Shown piece by piece: positions 1-10,900 of a stretch of 20,151 nucleotides of DNA. The stretch spans positions 9,333-29,483 of the forward strand of contig NW_014579613.1 of assembly GCF_000485595.1 (NCBI RefSeq), read 5' to 3'. Every line of letters starts with the position of its first letter. Position 1 is the stretch's first letter. The notes below the pieces were generated by a model. The model worked only from the letters and a program-made list of their open reading frames with translations, did not search any database and was not told the DNA's origin. Made by a program: the position numbers and the translations under genes. The DNA is from Priapulus caudatus. Lineage: Eukaryota > Priapulida > Priapulimorpha > Priapulimorphida > Priapulidae.

Positions 1-16
1 TGCGTGCCTGCCTGCC

Positions 17-59
<43 letters not shown>

Positions 60-260
60 TGCTTGCATGCGTACGTACGTACGTACGTACATACGTATAC
101 ATACATGTATATACATAGTATGCGCGCATGTATAGTGGTGTGCTTGCGTATGTATGTATGCATTCATGCATGTATGTATGTACATGTATTTAGTACTATT
201 TACGTACGTATGTATAGTATGCGTGCATGTATAGTATGCGTGCATGTATAGGTATGTATG
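1..260. repeat. TGCG / ACGT / ATGT microsatellite tract
   Basis: The tract begins with about ten copies of TGCG, passes through ACGT repeats near 71-90 and then degenerates into ATGT/ATAC-like repeats with several ATAGTATGCGTGCATGT copies near 216-250. The open frames across it are cysteine/valine/tyrosine-rich by-products of the repeat, not genes. Confidence 0.95.
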
Positions 261-689
261 CGCCGCGTATGGGGAGCGGTCCTGCATCCCACCCTCCCCC
301 CAAGGCACCACCGCATGCACCCTCCATGCGACGACAACACACAGCGCCCGCCCGGGGGAGGAACGCATATAAAGCATTGATATTAAAAATGGTCTCGTGT
401 CATCGGGATCGTATTAACGATCGCGGGGACGACGGGCCTATGTAAAATTAATTAGGGCAAAACTAATTAGGATTTCGGCATTGCGGGTTGGCTTGCAGCG
501 AACGAAATACTATGTACTATACTATGCATGAGTAACAGACAGGAGAACTAATACAGCAGTGGATCGTGGAGGAGCATCAGGGTGGGAGGTCACTGGGGGT
601 CCGTCCGTGCATAAATTAATACTCGGATAGGTCAAGTCCGTCGCTAGCGGTGAAATCATCGTGATTTATGATGCGATGTTATGATGTGA
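261..689. other. Non-repetitive stretch, no gene seen
   Basis: Mixed-composition sequence between two tandem arrays. I find no recognisable protein, RNA gene or clear splice structure here. Confidence 0.6.
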
Positions 690-1232
690 TTGGAGGGTGG
701 TCACTGGTGGCAGGCTAGGGGTGGTGGCAGGCTAGGGGAGGTGGCAGGCTAGGGGTGGTGGCAGGCTAGAGGAGGTGGCAGGCTAAAGGTTGGTGGCAGG
801 CTAGGGGTGGTGGCAGGCTAGGGGTGGTGGCAGGCTAGGGGTGGTGGCAGGCTAGGGGAGGTGGCAGGCTAGGGGTGGTGGCAGGCTAGGGGAGGTGGCA
901 GGTTAGGGGTTGGTCACACACTACAGCACACTGCACACTGCAGTGTGAGGGTGGTGGGAGGCTAGGGGTGGTGGCAGGCTAGGGGAGGTGGCAGGCTAAA
1001 GGTTGGTCACACACTACAGCATACTGCACACTGCAGTGTGAGGGTGGTGGGAGGCTAGGGGTGGTGGCAGGCTAGGGGTGGTGGCAGGTTAGGGGTGGTG
1101 GCAGGTTAGGGGTGGTGGCAGGTTAGGGGTGGTGGCAGGCTAAAGGTGGTGGCAGGTTAGGAGTGGTGACAGGTTAGGGGTGGTGGCAGGCTAGGGGTGG
1201 TGGCAGGTTAGGGGTGGTGGCAGGGTAGGGGT
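690..1232. repeat. G-rich 16-17 bp minisatellite with a second interspersed unit
   Basis: About 25 to 30 copies of a unit of the form GGTGGCAGGCTAGGGGT, with variants such as GGTTAGGGG and GCTAAAGG. A different block, CACACTACAGCACACTGC followed by the palindrome ACACTGCAGTGT, interrupts the array twice (about 914-950 and 1007-1043) and reappears in part at about 1240. The plus strand is strongly G-rich, with many runs of four Gs, so G-quadruplex formation is possible. Confidence 0.93.
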
Positions 1233-1759
1233 GGCCATATACAGCACACTGCACACTGCGAGTGCCGACTGGGAGCAGTGAGAGTGTGAGAGAGACCCCA
1301 CCGCTGCTGCCGCTACCACTGCCTCGCCGTTCACGCAAAACTCTCCAGCAGGCTTCATGCGAGGGTGTATTATTAGACAAACACGAAAATATATAACCTA
1401 GATTCGGCCGCGATGCTGGTTTCGGCAGTCGCACCCCTCACCCCTCGGCAGCCTGCGAAATGGAAGAAGTTTAGGCTAACCCAAGAGGTTGTCCTACCTC
1501 TTGTTGCACCCTACGGCCTTATGTCCTATCGGGAGACCAAGAGGATAAAGTAAGAAGAAAAGAAGAGCTTGTCCCGATGCAGTTATTCGAGCGCGACGCC
1601 GAGTGGACGTCAGACCTCCGACATCCGCAGCATCTTCTTAACGTAACAGCTTCGTGCGTAGCCTCCGGGAAGCCCTACAGCATCCGACAGCGAGCCTAGG
1701 TTCAGCCAGATCACACGCAGACGCGTCTAGACACTGATGCCGACCGAGTCAATATCTCG
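1233..1759. other. Unassigned sequence, no gene seen
   Basis: Moderately GC-rich sequence after the minisatellite. The minus-strand frame at 1174-1434 starts inside the repeat and resembles no family I know. The 1440-1740 part could be a decayed transposon fragment, but no domain is visible in any frame. Confidence 0.5.
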
Positions 1760-1880
1760 TTAGGCCGGTTTTTAAATTCCAATGAAGTGCGGCCGAAAAT
1801 CAATCGCCGAAGAAATTAAACCGATGTTCGGCGATGCGGGCAGAAATGAAACCGCCCCGATTTGTTCCCGGGCGGTGAAA
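1760..1880. other. Cluster of three small GC-stem hairpins
   Basis: Three successive inverted repeats have GC-rich stems and AT-rich loops: GGCCG/CGGCC (1763-1767 with 1790-1794), ATCGCCGAA/TTCGGCGAT (1803-1811 with 1827-1835) and ACCGCCC/GGGCGGT (1851-1857 with 1870-1876). AATTAA or TTAAAT motifs lie in or beside them, and ATTAATCC follows the last. It could be a regulatory or structured element; no function can be assigned. Confidence 0.45.
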
Positions 1881-4495
1881 TTAATCCCATCTGTACATCC
1901 AAGTCGATGAGAAATGTTTTTTTAATTGACACGATGTCGCCGAATAGCAGTTGAAGAGTTTAGCAGATCATGCAGAGAGACCGGGATACAGTCTGTCATT
2001 TGAATTAATCAGATTGAGTAGTCCAGGTTACTGTTGAATCCCTACCTTCAACCAGTAATCAATCTATGACAATCCACCCCCACTGACCACCTACCCTCCA
2101 CTACATACCAACCTCTCCACCCCAAGACCCTCTACTACCTCCCACCTTAAATAACCTCCAACTCCTGCTCTTCAGTGTTTCCAGCCTCTGAGCCAGTTAT
2201 GTAGTATTTGCAGCAGCTGTAGTAAATAAGGTTGAGCTACTGGTGCATGGTGAGTCAGTACCAAATATGACAATATAGTCACAAGTGGTCTACATCTGGT
2301 ACACACCCTATATCACTGACAGATCCAGCAAGCCAAGTCAGTGTGACAGACTCAGTACAACTAACCTGACATCAGTTAGCCAAAAGATGACAACCATTCC
2401 TGCTAGGAATGTAGCATGGATTATAATATATCACCCCAAAATCCTACCAAACCCTAGTCACCACCACTAGCAGTATGCTAACTAATAGCCAATTTTAGCC
2501 ATATCATGTCCTGACAGACCAGCTAAACCATGTACAGCCTTCATACGGGAGTTGAAAACTATTCACTTGCTGACATTGGTCTTTCTTTCTTCTAGTAATG
2601 TAGCCTACTAGGCAATATTCCATCATAGGAGGCTCACACTGACATACCTCGCCTGGCTGCAAGTGATGTAGACATCCACGGCTTGCCGTAGCTAACAAGA
2701 ATTTCCTAGTTAATGAAGTACGAAATCACATTCACAGACAGAGTTTTTGCCAAGGACCTTATATATAGAACTGCATATCAGCAACATGTGGGGAAATACC
2801 GAGCGACGATTGATCACAGCTAGCTTCTCACACGTAGCAATGATGGCATGCTAACACAAAGTTCTGAACACGGCAACAATCACAGAAGCCTGACCGCAAA
2901 TATCACACATCGATCGACCCGATCGTTATTGCTGTTGACAATTTTGTTTACAATTCTCTCTGCTCACATACACACACCTACAGCCCATGACATCATCAAC
3001 GTTAGTGTGAAAACGCTAATTCCACGCGTTAGTTTGTTTGATTTTTAAAAACGATCACTCTGCGCTGTCCCAAATTAATTTCTTAAACAGATGTTAATCG
3101 CGATTGGTAAATCCCACCGCTGAATGTGCTGAGTTGTCTGCTTGGATTCCTCACACTTCTCAGACTTATTTTCGACGGGGGGACATTACGGAACCAAGGC
3201 AATTCCTGTGTCTCTGAATTTGGCGCCAACTCATTAATGAATAACAAGAACTGGCGCCGTTTGATATCTCATGTCACGGAACTCGATAAAACTGGAGCAT
3301 GTAGGTCTCTGCATATAGACACAGGAACACCTCTAAGTGTAAGAATGTCCACTCCCCGCCACCATCAGTCATCACGCCAGCCACACATAGATTTTCATAG
3401 CCGCGGCTACATTAATTATTATTAATATTAGAACTACGCGCTTGTCAACATTGATATCGCATGTATAAACAAACAGCAATGCCAGATAAGATACGGACAT
3501 CTGATTAGACAACTATGCATAGTATAGTTTGAATGGATCTCCCAGTTGCAGTGAGTAAGTACTTCAAGTAGGTTGAACTTGTAGCCTGTGAGTAATCTGG
3601 CTGTTGTTGACGCGTTTGTTTGCACGATCCCACAAAATACGGAATGGCTTTATCATGGACGAGCCCGTGTTGCTGAAAGATCTTTTTAACTCAGCGCTAG
3701 CATCTCTTAATATTTCCCGAATAATTATTTATTAATAATTGCGTAAACCTTCCGTTTCGACGCCCGGCACACGCCGCAGTTGGGCCAAGTCTTGGGCATT
3801 CACAAAATTCGTCTGCCGAAGGGCAGGGAAAATCTATTTTTGTTGCAACCTCCGCCGCTTTTGTCTAAATTTTGCAGGAACTAAGTAAGCATCGACGTAG
3901 TAACAACTCCTGATGAAAATAGAATAGCCACAGCACTTATATTAATCTAAGATCGCTTTGTCGAAAATTGAAGATGCTACTTACCGGTGAATTTTCCTGG
4001 CAGTTTTCAAATCGGTCACGCCTTGATCATTGCCCATCAATGGCCGCGCATACGATCTGATGACGTCAGCGCCACTGCGTTCCAGACACAACTAAGTGAA
4101 ATAACTATTCGGCTCCTTCGCACACACGGTCACGGTGAAGCTAACCCGACCAGGCTGTGTGACTAACGTCAATACACCTAGGGTATCTAACCCTAGCAAT
4201 ACCGTTTCTTGGAGCTAGGTGAAGCGTTGGGAACATGTACATTATATTATAAATATTGGTTAAAGTAAACAAAGCTAACTAGCATAAATTCTAGGAGAGA
4301 ATGATCATGTTTCCGTGGTGGGGATGAGGTGGATGGGGATGAGGTGGGGTGTAGGGATTTACATGATGAGTAAAAATAGAAATGCAATAAAGCCAACCAC
4401 AGAAATCCGCATAAAACAAACACCACGAGAGGAGACCAGTAAATATTTGTTTTTGGACATCAGTATGGCATATAGTGCATAACTATAGGGTGATA
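1881..4495. other. Gene-free AT-rich intergenic sequence
   Basis: I see no gene in this stretch. There is a C-rich tract at about 2066-2150, and the short open frames at 2285-2470, 2848-3048 and 3126-3425 show no family motif, no splice context and no second exon. GC-richer islands occur near 3755-3865 and 4030-4090. Confidence 0.6.
4061..4068. promoter_or_regulatory. Perfect CRE palindrome TGACGTCA
   Basis: The eight-base full consensus binding site for CREB/ATF factors occurs in a GC-richer patch. One 8-mer can occur by chance and there is no visible promoter or gene start next to it, so a regulatory role is only a possibility. Confidence 0.3.
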
Positions 4496-4676
4496 CTCCA
4501 TTAGGAGTGTTCCCAACTTTAATGTCATTATAATGGTCATAATAACATATATATATATATATATTATATGGTCATATATTGGTTTGTGGTTTAATGTCAT
4601 TTAGGTTAGGGTTAGGATTAGGATTATTAGTCATTAATCATTAATGATATCAAAGTTGGGAACACTCCTAATAGAG
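4496..4676. mobile_element. MITE-like 181-bp inverted-repeat element
   Basis: Terminal inverted repeats of 25 bp at 4496-4520 and 4652-4676 differ at one base and share the core AGGAGTGTTCCCAACTTT. The interior holds an (AT)n run and a short TTAGGG-like stretch, with no coding frame. This is the structure of a non-autonomous DNA transposon. I cannot define a convincing target-site duplication; TA adjoins the left end only. Confidence 0.7.
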
Positions 4677-6157
4677 CGTTAGCCTAACTATAGCTTATTT
4701 TTATTCGTCAGTTAATTAGAGTGTACGGACACATGATTAGGTTGATTAATTAACAGAATCCTTGCCATATAATTAATTATTCCTTAGAAAAAAGATCCAA
4801 TTAAACGCGTAAGTGACCCAATAAATAATTATAATAGTAAAGACGTTACACCAATCCTATAATATCAATATTTAAATGAATATCAAATGTTAATCAGGCA
4901 GATTACACGAGTAAGATATTCACTTGGGTTTGAATATTTCTCAAAAATCGAATGCAAATTAAAACTAATAACAAAACATCAATGATACTTAGGATTTTTT
5001 TTTACAAAAACTAGTAAAAATTCCCTGTTGCGTTTAACTGCAATCATCTGCTACGTCATTTGTGACTCATCATGGTTGAACCAGCCATTCACTAATGAAA
5101 TAAAACATCAGATAGAAATTTAACAACGTGTCTATTAACCTTCTGACATTTTTTATTGAATCACATATGAAGTAGTGAATCATGTTTCACTAATCCGCAG
5201 GCATTGCGTTCTTGACAATGTGACAGCAATAGAATCTAAGGCTATGTGTTAAGCAGGTAGACGTCCTATTCCATTCCATCGCGGTCTAAACACTAAGACA
5301 TACAATCATCATTATCACAGAAAAACATTTCAAGAGAAACAATTAACTTAACGCGCTTTAAGCTTCACCGATAACAACACACGCACACACAGTTATTTAC
5401 ACAGCTTAGAGCCTTAGATGATGGCGACGGCACATCGGATCCATCCAAGTAAACAAAAAATAATACAAAAATATAAATAAATAAACACGTACGTACGAAT
5501 AGGTGTATTGGTTATAATAAGCGGCTCATTAAATGCTTTTCATGACTTAAAATATATCACAACTCGTGATACACTCGCTAAACATCCATGATCAAGACAT
5601 ACTAGGAAGCCAATAACTGCTTTACAAAATCGATGACATCGTGGCGCCATCTAGTGTCAATAATTAATAGAGACTGTAGTTCGAAGTGTTGACAGTTCAG
5701 GCACATAGCTGAAGAGCTTACACATGCGATTACAAACTACCTATTTCAGCAGTGCTAACTAACATAGTTGTCTGTTGATCACCTAAAATTATAACACTAA
5801 TGTTTAATTACACTGTGGTGGCGATACACGAATCAAAAGCACAAAATAAAAGTTGCTGGAACAACAAGATACTTGATGGGTTGCGGCGTGCAACTAACAA
5901 CTAAGATGTGTGGCTCTGTTAATTATAACGACATGCTTCTATAGAGAATTTTTGCTCCCTTAGTGCGAGAAATTACGTCAAATATCGCCAATACAGTTAT
6001 GCCTGAATTGAATAATGAAATTTGAAATTAATGCCTTGCTATAACCTTAATGGCATGGTAAAAATTCAATAGTTCCCATGTATCTGATTCAGTGCAAATT
6101 AAAACTGATGACAAGCAGGGGAACCTTGGCATTTCTGCCACACGACGGTTGTACACT

Positions 6158-6164
<7 letters not shown>
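4677..6164. other. AT-rich intergenic sequence, no gene seen
   Basis: Long AT-rich stretch with no supportable coding region on either strand. It contains an A-rich run near 5452-5488 and an ACGTACGT run near 5488. It lies downstream of the phospholipase gene. Confidence 0.6.

Positions 6165-6216
<52 letters not shown>
6165..6216. repeat. (TA)n microsatellite
   Basis: About 26 consecutive TA dinucleotides, followed by a short imperfect continuation to about 6230. The minus-strand frames rich in Tyr and Ile across it are repeat artefacts. Confidence 0.97.
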
Positions 6217-6219
<3 letters not shown>

Positions 6220-6637
6220 GATATATATATTAGCATACATGAGTTCATAGTTATACCTTCTACTTCCGGCCGAACATTAACAGACCCACCCATCTCTTCA
6301 ATGTGCTGAGTAAGACCAGTTTCATTGATACTTTGTAGCATCTATACTTTATACATGTTTGTGTGAACAGTTCAGCCCGTGACTAGAAAGATGGCTATCG
6401 GGTGTCACAGCAAAACTTCTCACTAGTTGAGATCACCTCTGTAACCTTTACTCCCGCTCGTCCTCGCTCACAATCATTTCAGACTAGGACTATACAATAT
6501 ATACATTCTCGAAGTTCCAAAACATACTTCACAGAGGTCGGCTCGACACACTCTTTCTCTTGACACATTATAATAAACACTAAAAACCCTGTCACGTCGG
6601 CTGGCTAGATGCAACAAATCCCTGCAGAGTTTGCATG

Positions 6638-6947
6638 CCTTCAGTAACCCATCATGGTGGCTCTGTGCATCACATAGCCTCCTGCAAGCCCGTCAGTTAG
6701 GACCCATTCGATGGTGGCCTCTGTTGACATCCATAGCCTGCTCAAGTTAGTACCCACTGGTGGCTCTGTGGCAATCACTAAAATATGCCTTCAGTAGCCC
6801 ATCATGATGGCTTTACACATCGCATAGCCCTCAGTAGCCCATCATGGTGGCTCTATACATCACATAGCCCTCAGTAGCCCATCATGGTGGCTTTACACAT
6901 CACACAGCCCTCAGTAGCCCATCATGGTGGCTCTGTGCATCACATAA
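6638..6947. repeat. 40-bp minisatellite overlapping the gene's last codons
   Basis: Seven tandem units. The four nearest the gene start at 6791, 6831, 6871 and 6911, an exact 40-bp period, and share CAGTAGCCCATCATGGTGGC. Three more diverged units lie at about 6641, 6692 and 6742. Read on the minus strand, the unit at 6911-6947 encodes the C-terminal residues and stop codon of the phospholipase; the other units lie in the presumed 3' UTR or beyond. The array therefore looks like an amplification of the coding end of the last exon. Confidence 0.88.
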
Positions 6948-7164
6948 TCCCTGCACGACTTCAGCATGGGTTTGTCCTGCATCAGCTGGAAGGCAGCCTT
7001 CTGCAGCTTGAAGTCGTTCTTGCGCACGTACATGCGCGCGTCCTGCTGCAGCTGGTCCAGTTTCTCTGGCCGGATCTCGTCCAGGAAGATTTCGTCCGAC
7101 ATGTACGGGTTGAAGCGGAAGTATACGGACGGCGGCAGCAGATCCTGCAGCGTGCTGTGCACAC
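6911..7164 (-). CDS. PNPLA8: PNPLA8 exon 10 (last coding exon)
   Basis: The exon begins after the acceptor TTTATTTGCAG and completes a split Gly codon. It then encodes 83 residues from [11 protein letters not shown] through YFRFNP and EKLDQLQ to MMGY and a TGA stop at 6911-6913. The LLPPxxYFRFNP and EKLDQLQ segments are hallmarks of the iPLA2-gamma C-terminal region. About eleven final residues are encoded within the first unit of a 40-bp minisatellite. The mammalian protein continues a few residues further to the peroxisomal signal SKL; here the frame stops without it. Confidence 0.93.
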
Positions 7165-7934
7165 CTGCAAATAAAAAGGGACAGTCTACATTTGCAAACC
7201 TGCAAACGTAGCAGCAGAGTAAATAATTGCGTAGCTGGACACCCAATGATAAGGTTAGTAATTGAACCTAGAAAATACAATGGCACAGCTGCTAACTCAC
7301 CAGCACAGATAACAGTTCAACTATAATAGCTGCAGACGTAATAGGGCAGTCACTAATTACATACCTGCACACCATTGATAAGGTAGATAAGGTTAGTAAT
7401 TAAACCTAGAAAAGTACAATGGCACAGGTGCTAACTCACCAGCACAGATAACAGTTCAACTATAATAGCTCCAGACGTAATAGTGCAGTCACTAATTACA
7501 TACCTGCACACCATTGATAAGGTTGATAAGGTTAGTAATTAAACCTAGAAAAGTACAATGGCACAGGTGCTAACTCACCTGCACAGAAAACAGTTCAACT
7601 ATAATAGCTGCAGACGTAACACTGTTAACACTACGCCCTCCGTAGCTGTTGGTCTATCATAGTGCTAGTCTATGTATTATGTGTATATATCATTTCATAT
7701 TACTGTCGCGACCCGCAGCCCGCGACAACGACTCACCCTCGGTGTCCGTAGCACTGTCGATGATCTTCGTCACCTTCGTCTTCAGACTGCTGAAGTTCTG
7801 ATCACCCTCGTGATGCGGTTCGTATCGTCCGTTGCCTAGCGACAGCACGCACTGGATCGGCTCGTTCGGCCAGATCATCTTCGCCTCGTGGATTGCGAGA
7901 GCGGTCGGGTTGTTCGTGAGTATGCCGCCATCCT

Positions 7935-7980
<46 letters not shown>

Positions 7981-10900
7981 TTGTTGCAAAACTAGTATTA
8001 ACAACGTTACAATTAAAATAAAATTTGCAAACACGATATTATCAGGCAGTATAAAACTGAAATTGATGATATTTACAATAATATATGTCCCATGGTAAGA
8101 CATAGATATCACAATATTGGTTCATAAAATTATATCACTACAATTAAAATCATCTTTAAGAATATATACAATATTTAAAATAACGTGATCCTTAACGTCA
8201 AAACAACGTCAAAAATAAAAGGTATGGTAAAAAATCCTGCAATCATAGACGTTGTACGTAGTGTGCCGTCGGCCACGCGCTCGATCGCCGCGACGACGAC
8301 ACACGCAACCGCGCGTTGCCATGACGACGGCGCATTTCGCTGCAACTATGACGCGTTTTGCTTACAATCGAGAGGCATGGGAACTGTGCACAACCGCAAC
8401 CAATATAACGACGAGGCAGATGCGGAGTATTCGTTACCGTGACGACGACTCGAGGGTTACCACGATTGCCCCGCGTTTCGCTAATAATCAAGAAAGTCAT
8501 GAATGAAATAAGTTCATTGGATTTCGTTGAAACCATGAATTCATATTTACCTTGTGTTTTTCTTGGATTTGACACAAGATAAATATGAATTTATAATCAA
8601 GAAAGTCGTCGACGCTGAGCGAGTTACCGCGACAACCGCGCGCGCGTCGCCGCGACGACGGAATGCCGACCGCTCACCTGGTGGATGATCGACCCGACCT
8701 TGACCTCGTCGAAGTACCCCGGGGCAGCAGACGACGCCTGTACGGCCTCCCACAGCTTGTGCTGGCAGCTGCCGCAGACGTGCGACTGCATGCGCGGAGG
8801 CAGGTTGTAGTTGCGGAAGAGGAACGCCCGCAGCATCGGCCGGTTTACGACCGTCGACACGATCGACATCTGCTCGCGCGCGCGAGAAAACAAAAGGCCA
8901 TCTGTATAGAGGGCGCTCACGGTGGGAGAAACACGCGGTACGTATGGACGCACACCGACGTGCGATTATTTAGACAGAAGGTACTGGTGCCGTGAGTGGA
9001 AGGGGTGTGGCTGTGACATAAAACATACTCTGTATCACTGCTATACAAGCCACATTGCAGTATATCTGCCTGTTTATGTGGTACGTGTATAAAATTGAGA
9101 ACGTACGTTTAAATGTTAGGCTAGTCCAAAAATAACGTTTATAATGTATTATTTTTAGTATATATATATATATATATAGTTATATGTATACTTTAGTATG
9201 TTCAAATTTTTTTATATAAAAAGTTTCCCGATAATCTGCACTACAGAGGGCGCTCTGTCGTATGTGGATGTTTATATTTACCTTGGGTGTGCCTGGATTT
9301 CGCACAGAGTCAATCATGTTTATATCTCCAAGGTTGTCCCTGAAATAGCATATACACACTTGCTATCAATGTGCCAGTGCCACATCTCTAGTAAAGAAAC
9401 AAGAGGGCGCAGAGCATCTGGCTCATCTGGGGTCTGTTGGCTGACGGTTATAACGTAAGCATTTAAGTCGTGCAAAGTGACACTTTGTTGGCGCAGGTAT
9501 GGAGATAGACGCAAGTTGCGTACACATCATTTCAGCAACCTTCTGCATTCTGCATTTTCTAATACCTCGCCAAATCTCCATTGGTTGAGTACAGATCGCG
9601 TGCGTGGAAAGACTCTTTTGTAATGGTGCATTCGTGACCGAGATAAACGCGCTAACCCTATCTAGTAAAAAAAAATTGGGAATTTGTTGGTACTGAAAAT
9701 TGTTGTAAAAATTAATTGTTGTTTTATGACAATTGTTGTAAACTAAATTCATGTAATATTTCCATTAATTGGAAAAGAAAGTAGTTAAATGGATAAAAAG
9801 AATACAGATAAACAGGTATAATAATAAAATAATCTGATGGGATTCGATCCAAGGACCTTGAGCTCGTAATCCTGTGCTAGTAGCCGTTTGTCTTACGAGC
9901 GATATATTGGTCTTCCAGCATTATGGATGTGTCATAATATGAAAGAACACATGTGACACCATTGGAGGCAGTTCGGAATCCCATGTGTGAACCCTGCCGG
10001 TTGAGGGGCAAAAGGTATCAGCAGCACTATTACTCCTCGCACGTCAGTAAAAATCACATTTCATGTCCTCTCTCCAATAAGCCATAAAAATGGTAGCGTC
10101 ACCGCTGAACAAGAAAAAGGTTTTTTCACTCTGTCCCATTAGGCCATGTCCTCAGAAAATGTCTGATATCTGGCACTTTCCCCCTCTGCGCTTTGCACCT
10201 GTGACTCGCAATTTCGCACCTGGTGATGGGTTCTGGCCCTCAGCACTATACACCGAATATTAAGAGCATAGGTGAAGCCGTTAAGATTTGTGCCTGCAAT
10301 TCCGTATTTGTCCTCCTATACCTTAAGTTTAAGGGGAAAATACTTCCCCCTCCGTTTACACACATCTTGACATTTGGCAGTTGACCCCCAAATGTTGTCA
10401 TCCTGAGTATTTTTCACGAGCGCCCCCCCCCCGACGTCCGCGATATGGTGACCGTCCTGTCGAGCGGCTTAAGATTTGTGGCCCCAACTTGTTGACCACG
10501 CACGCTAACGGCACGCAGCGGGCACGCAACAGACAATCACGCGATTCTCCCAGCTACGCTTTATTTTTTTCTATGCTATTGTTATTTTTTTTTTTCTTTA
10601 TTTTCTTTCTTTTTTTTGACTGATCGTCAGATAAGGCTAATAAATAAACAAAAAATATGTGCCCACACACGTAGGCACGCACACACACAGACACATGCAC
10701 ATACGCACAGAGAAGGTTGCACGAACACAGCACAAACAGACGCAGCCGCGCGCCAGGACGCGACGCACGCACTGCACGCAGCACACATATATATATCACA
10801 AAAGCTTGTTTATCTCGTATTTCAACTCCAGTTACATGAGCGACGTGTGATTGTAATATAGTGACATAGTAGTGCCGAACAATTAATTAGCGAAAAACAT

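Noticed and set aside
24-445. Plus-strand frames over the 5' microsatellite
   Set aside because: Pure translation of TGCG/ATGT repeats, with no domain or gene context.
1174-1434. 86-codon minus-strand frame
   Set aside because: Starts within the minisatellite, is low complexity and has no recognised family or splice partner.
3126-3425. 99-codon plus-strand frame with a hydrophobic start
   Set aside because: The start resembles a signal peptide, but the rest has no motif, there are no flanking exons and the length is within chance expectation.
8243-8575. 110-codon minus-strand frame in intron 8
   Set aside because: A product of the CpG-rich composition; it lies between two exons whose phases and sequence join directly (HQ to DGG).
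9423-9752. 109-codon minus-strand frame in intron 6
   Set aside because: No similarity to PNPLA8; E6 and E7 join in phase without it.
9835-9905. Functional tRNA gene
   Set aside because: One mismatch in the B-box and no cloverleaf pairing could be drawn; kept only as a weak SINE remnant.
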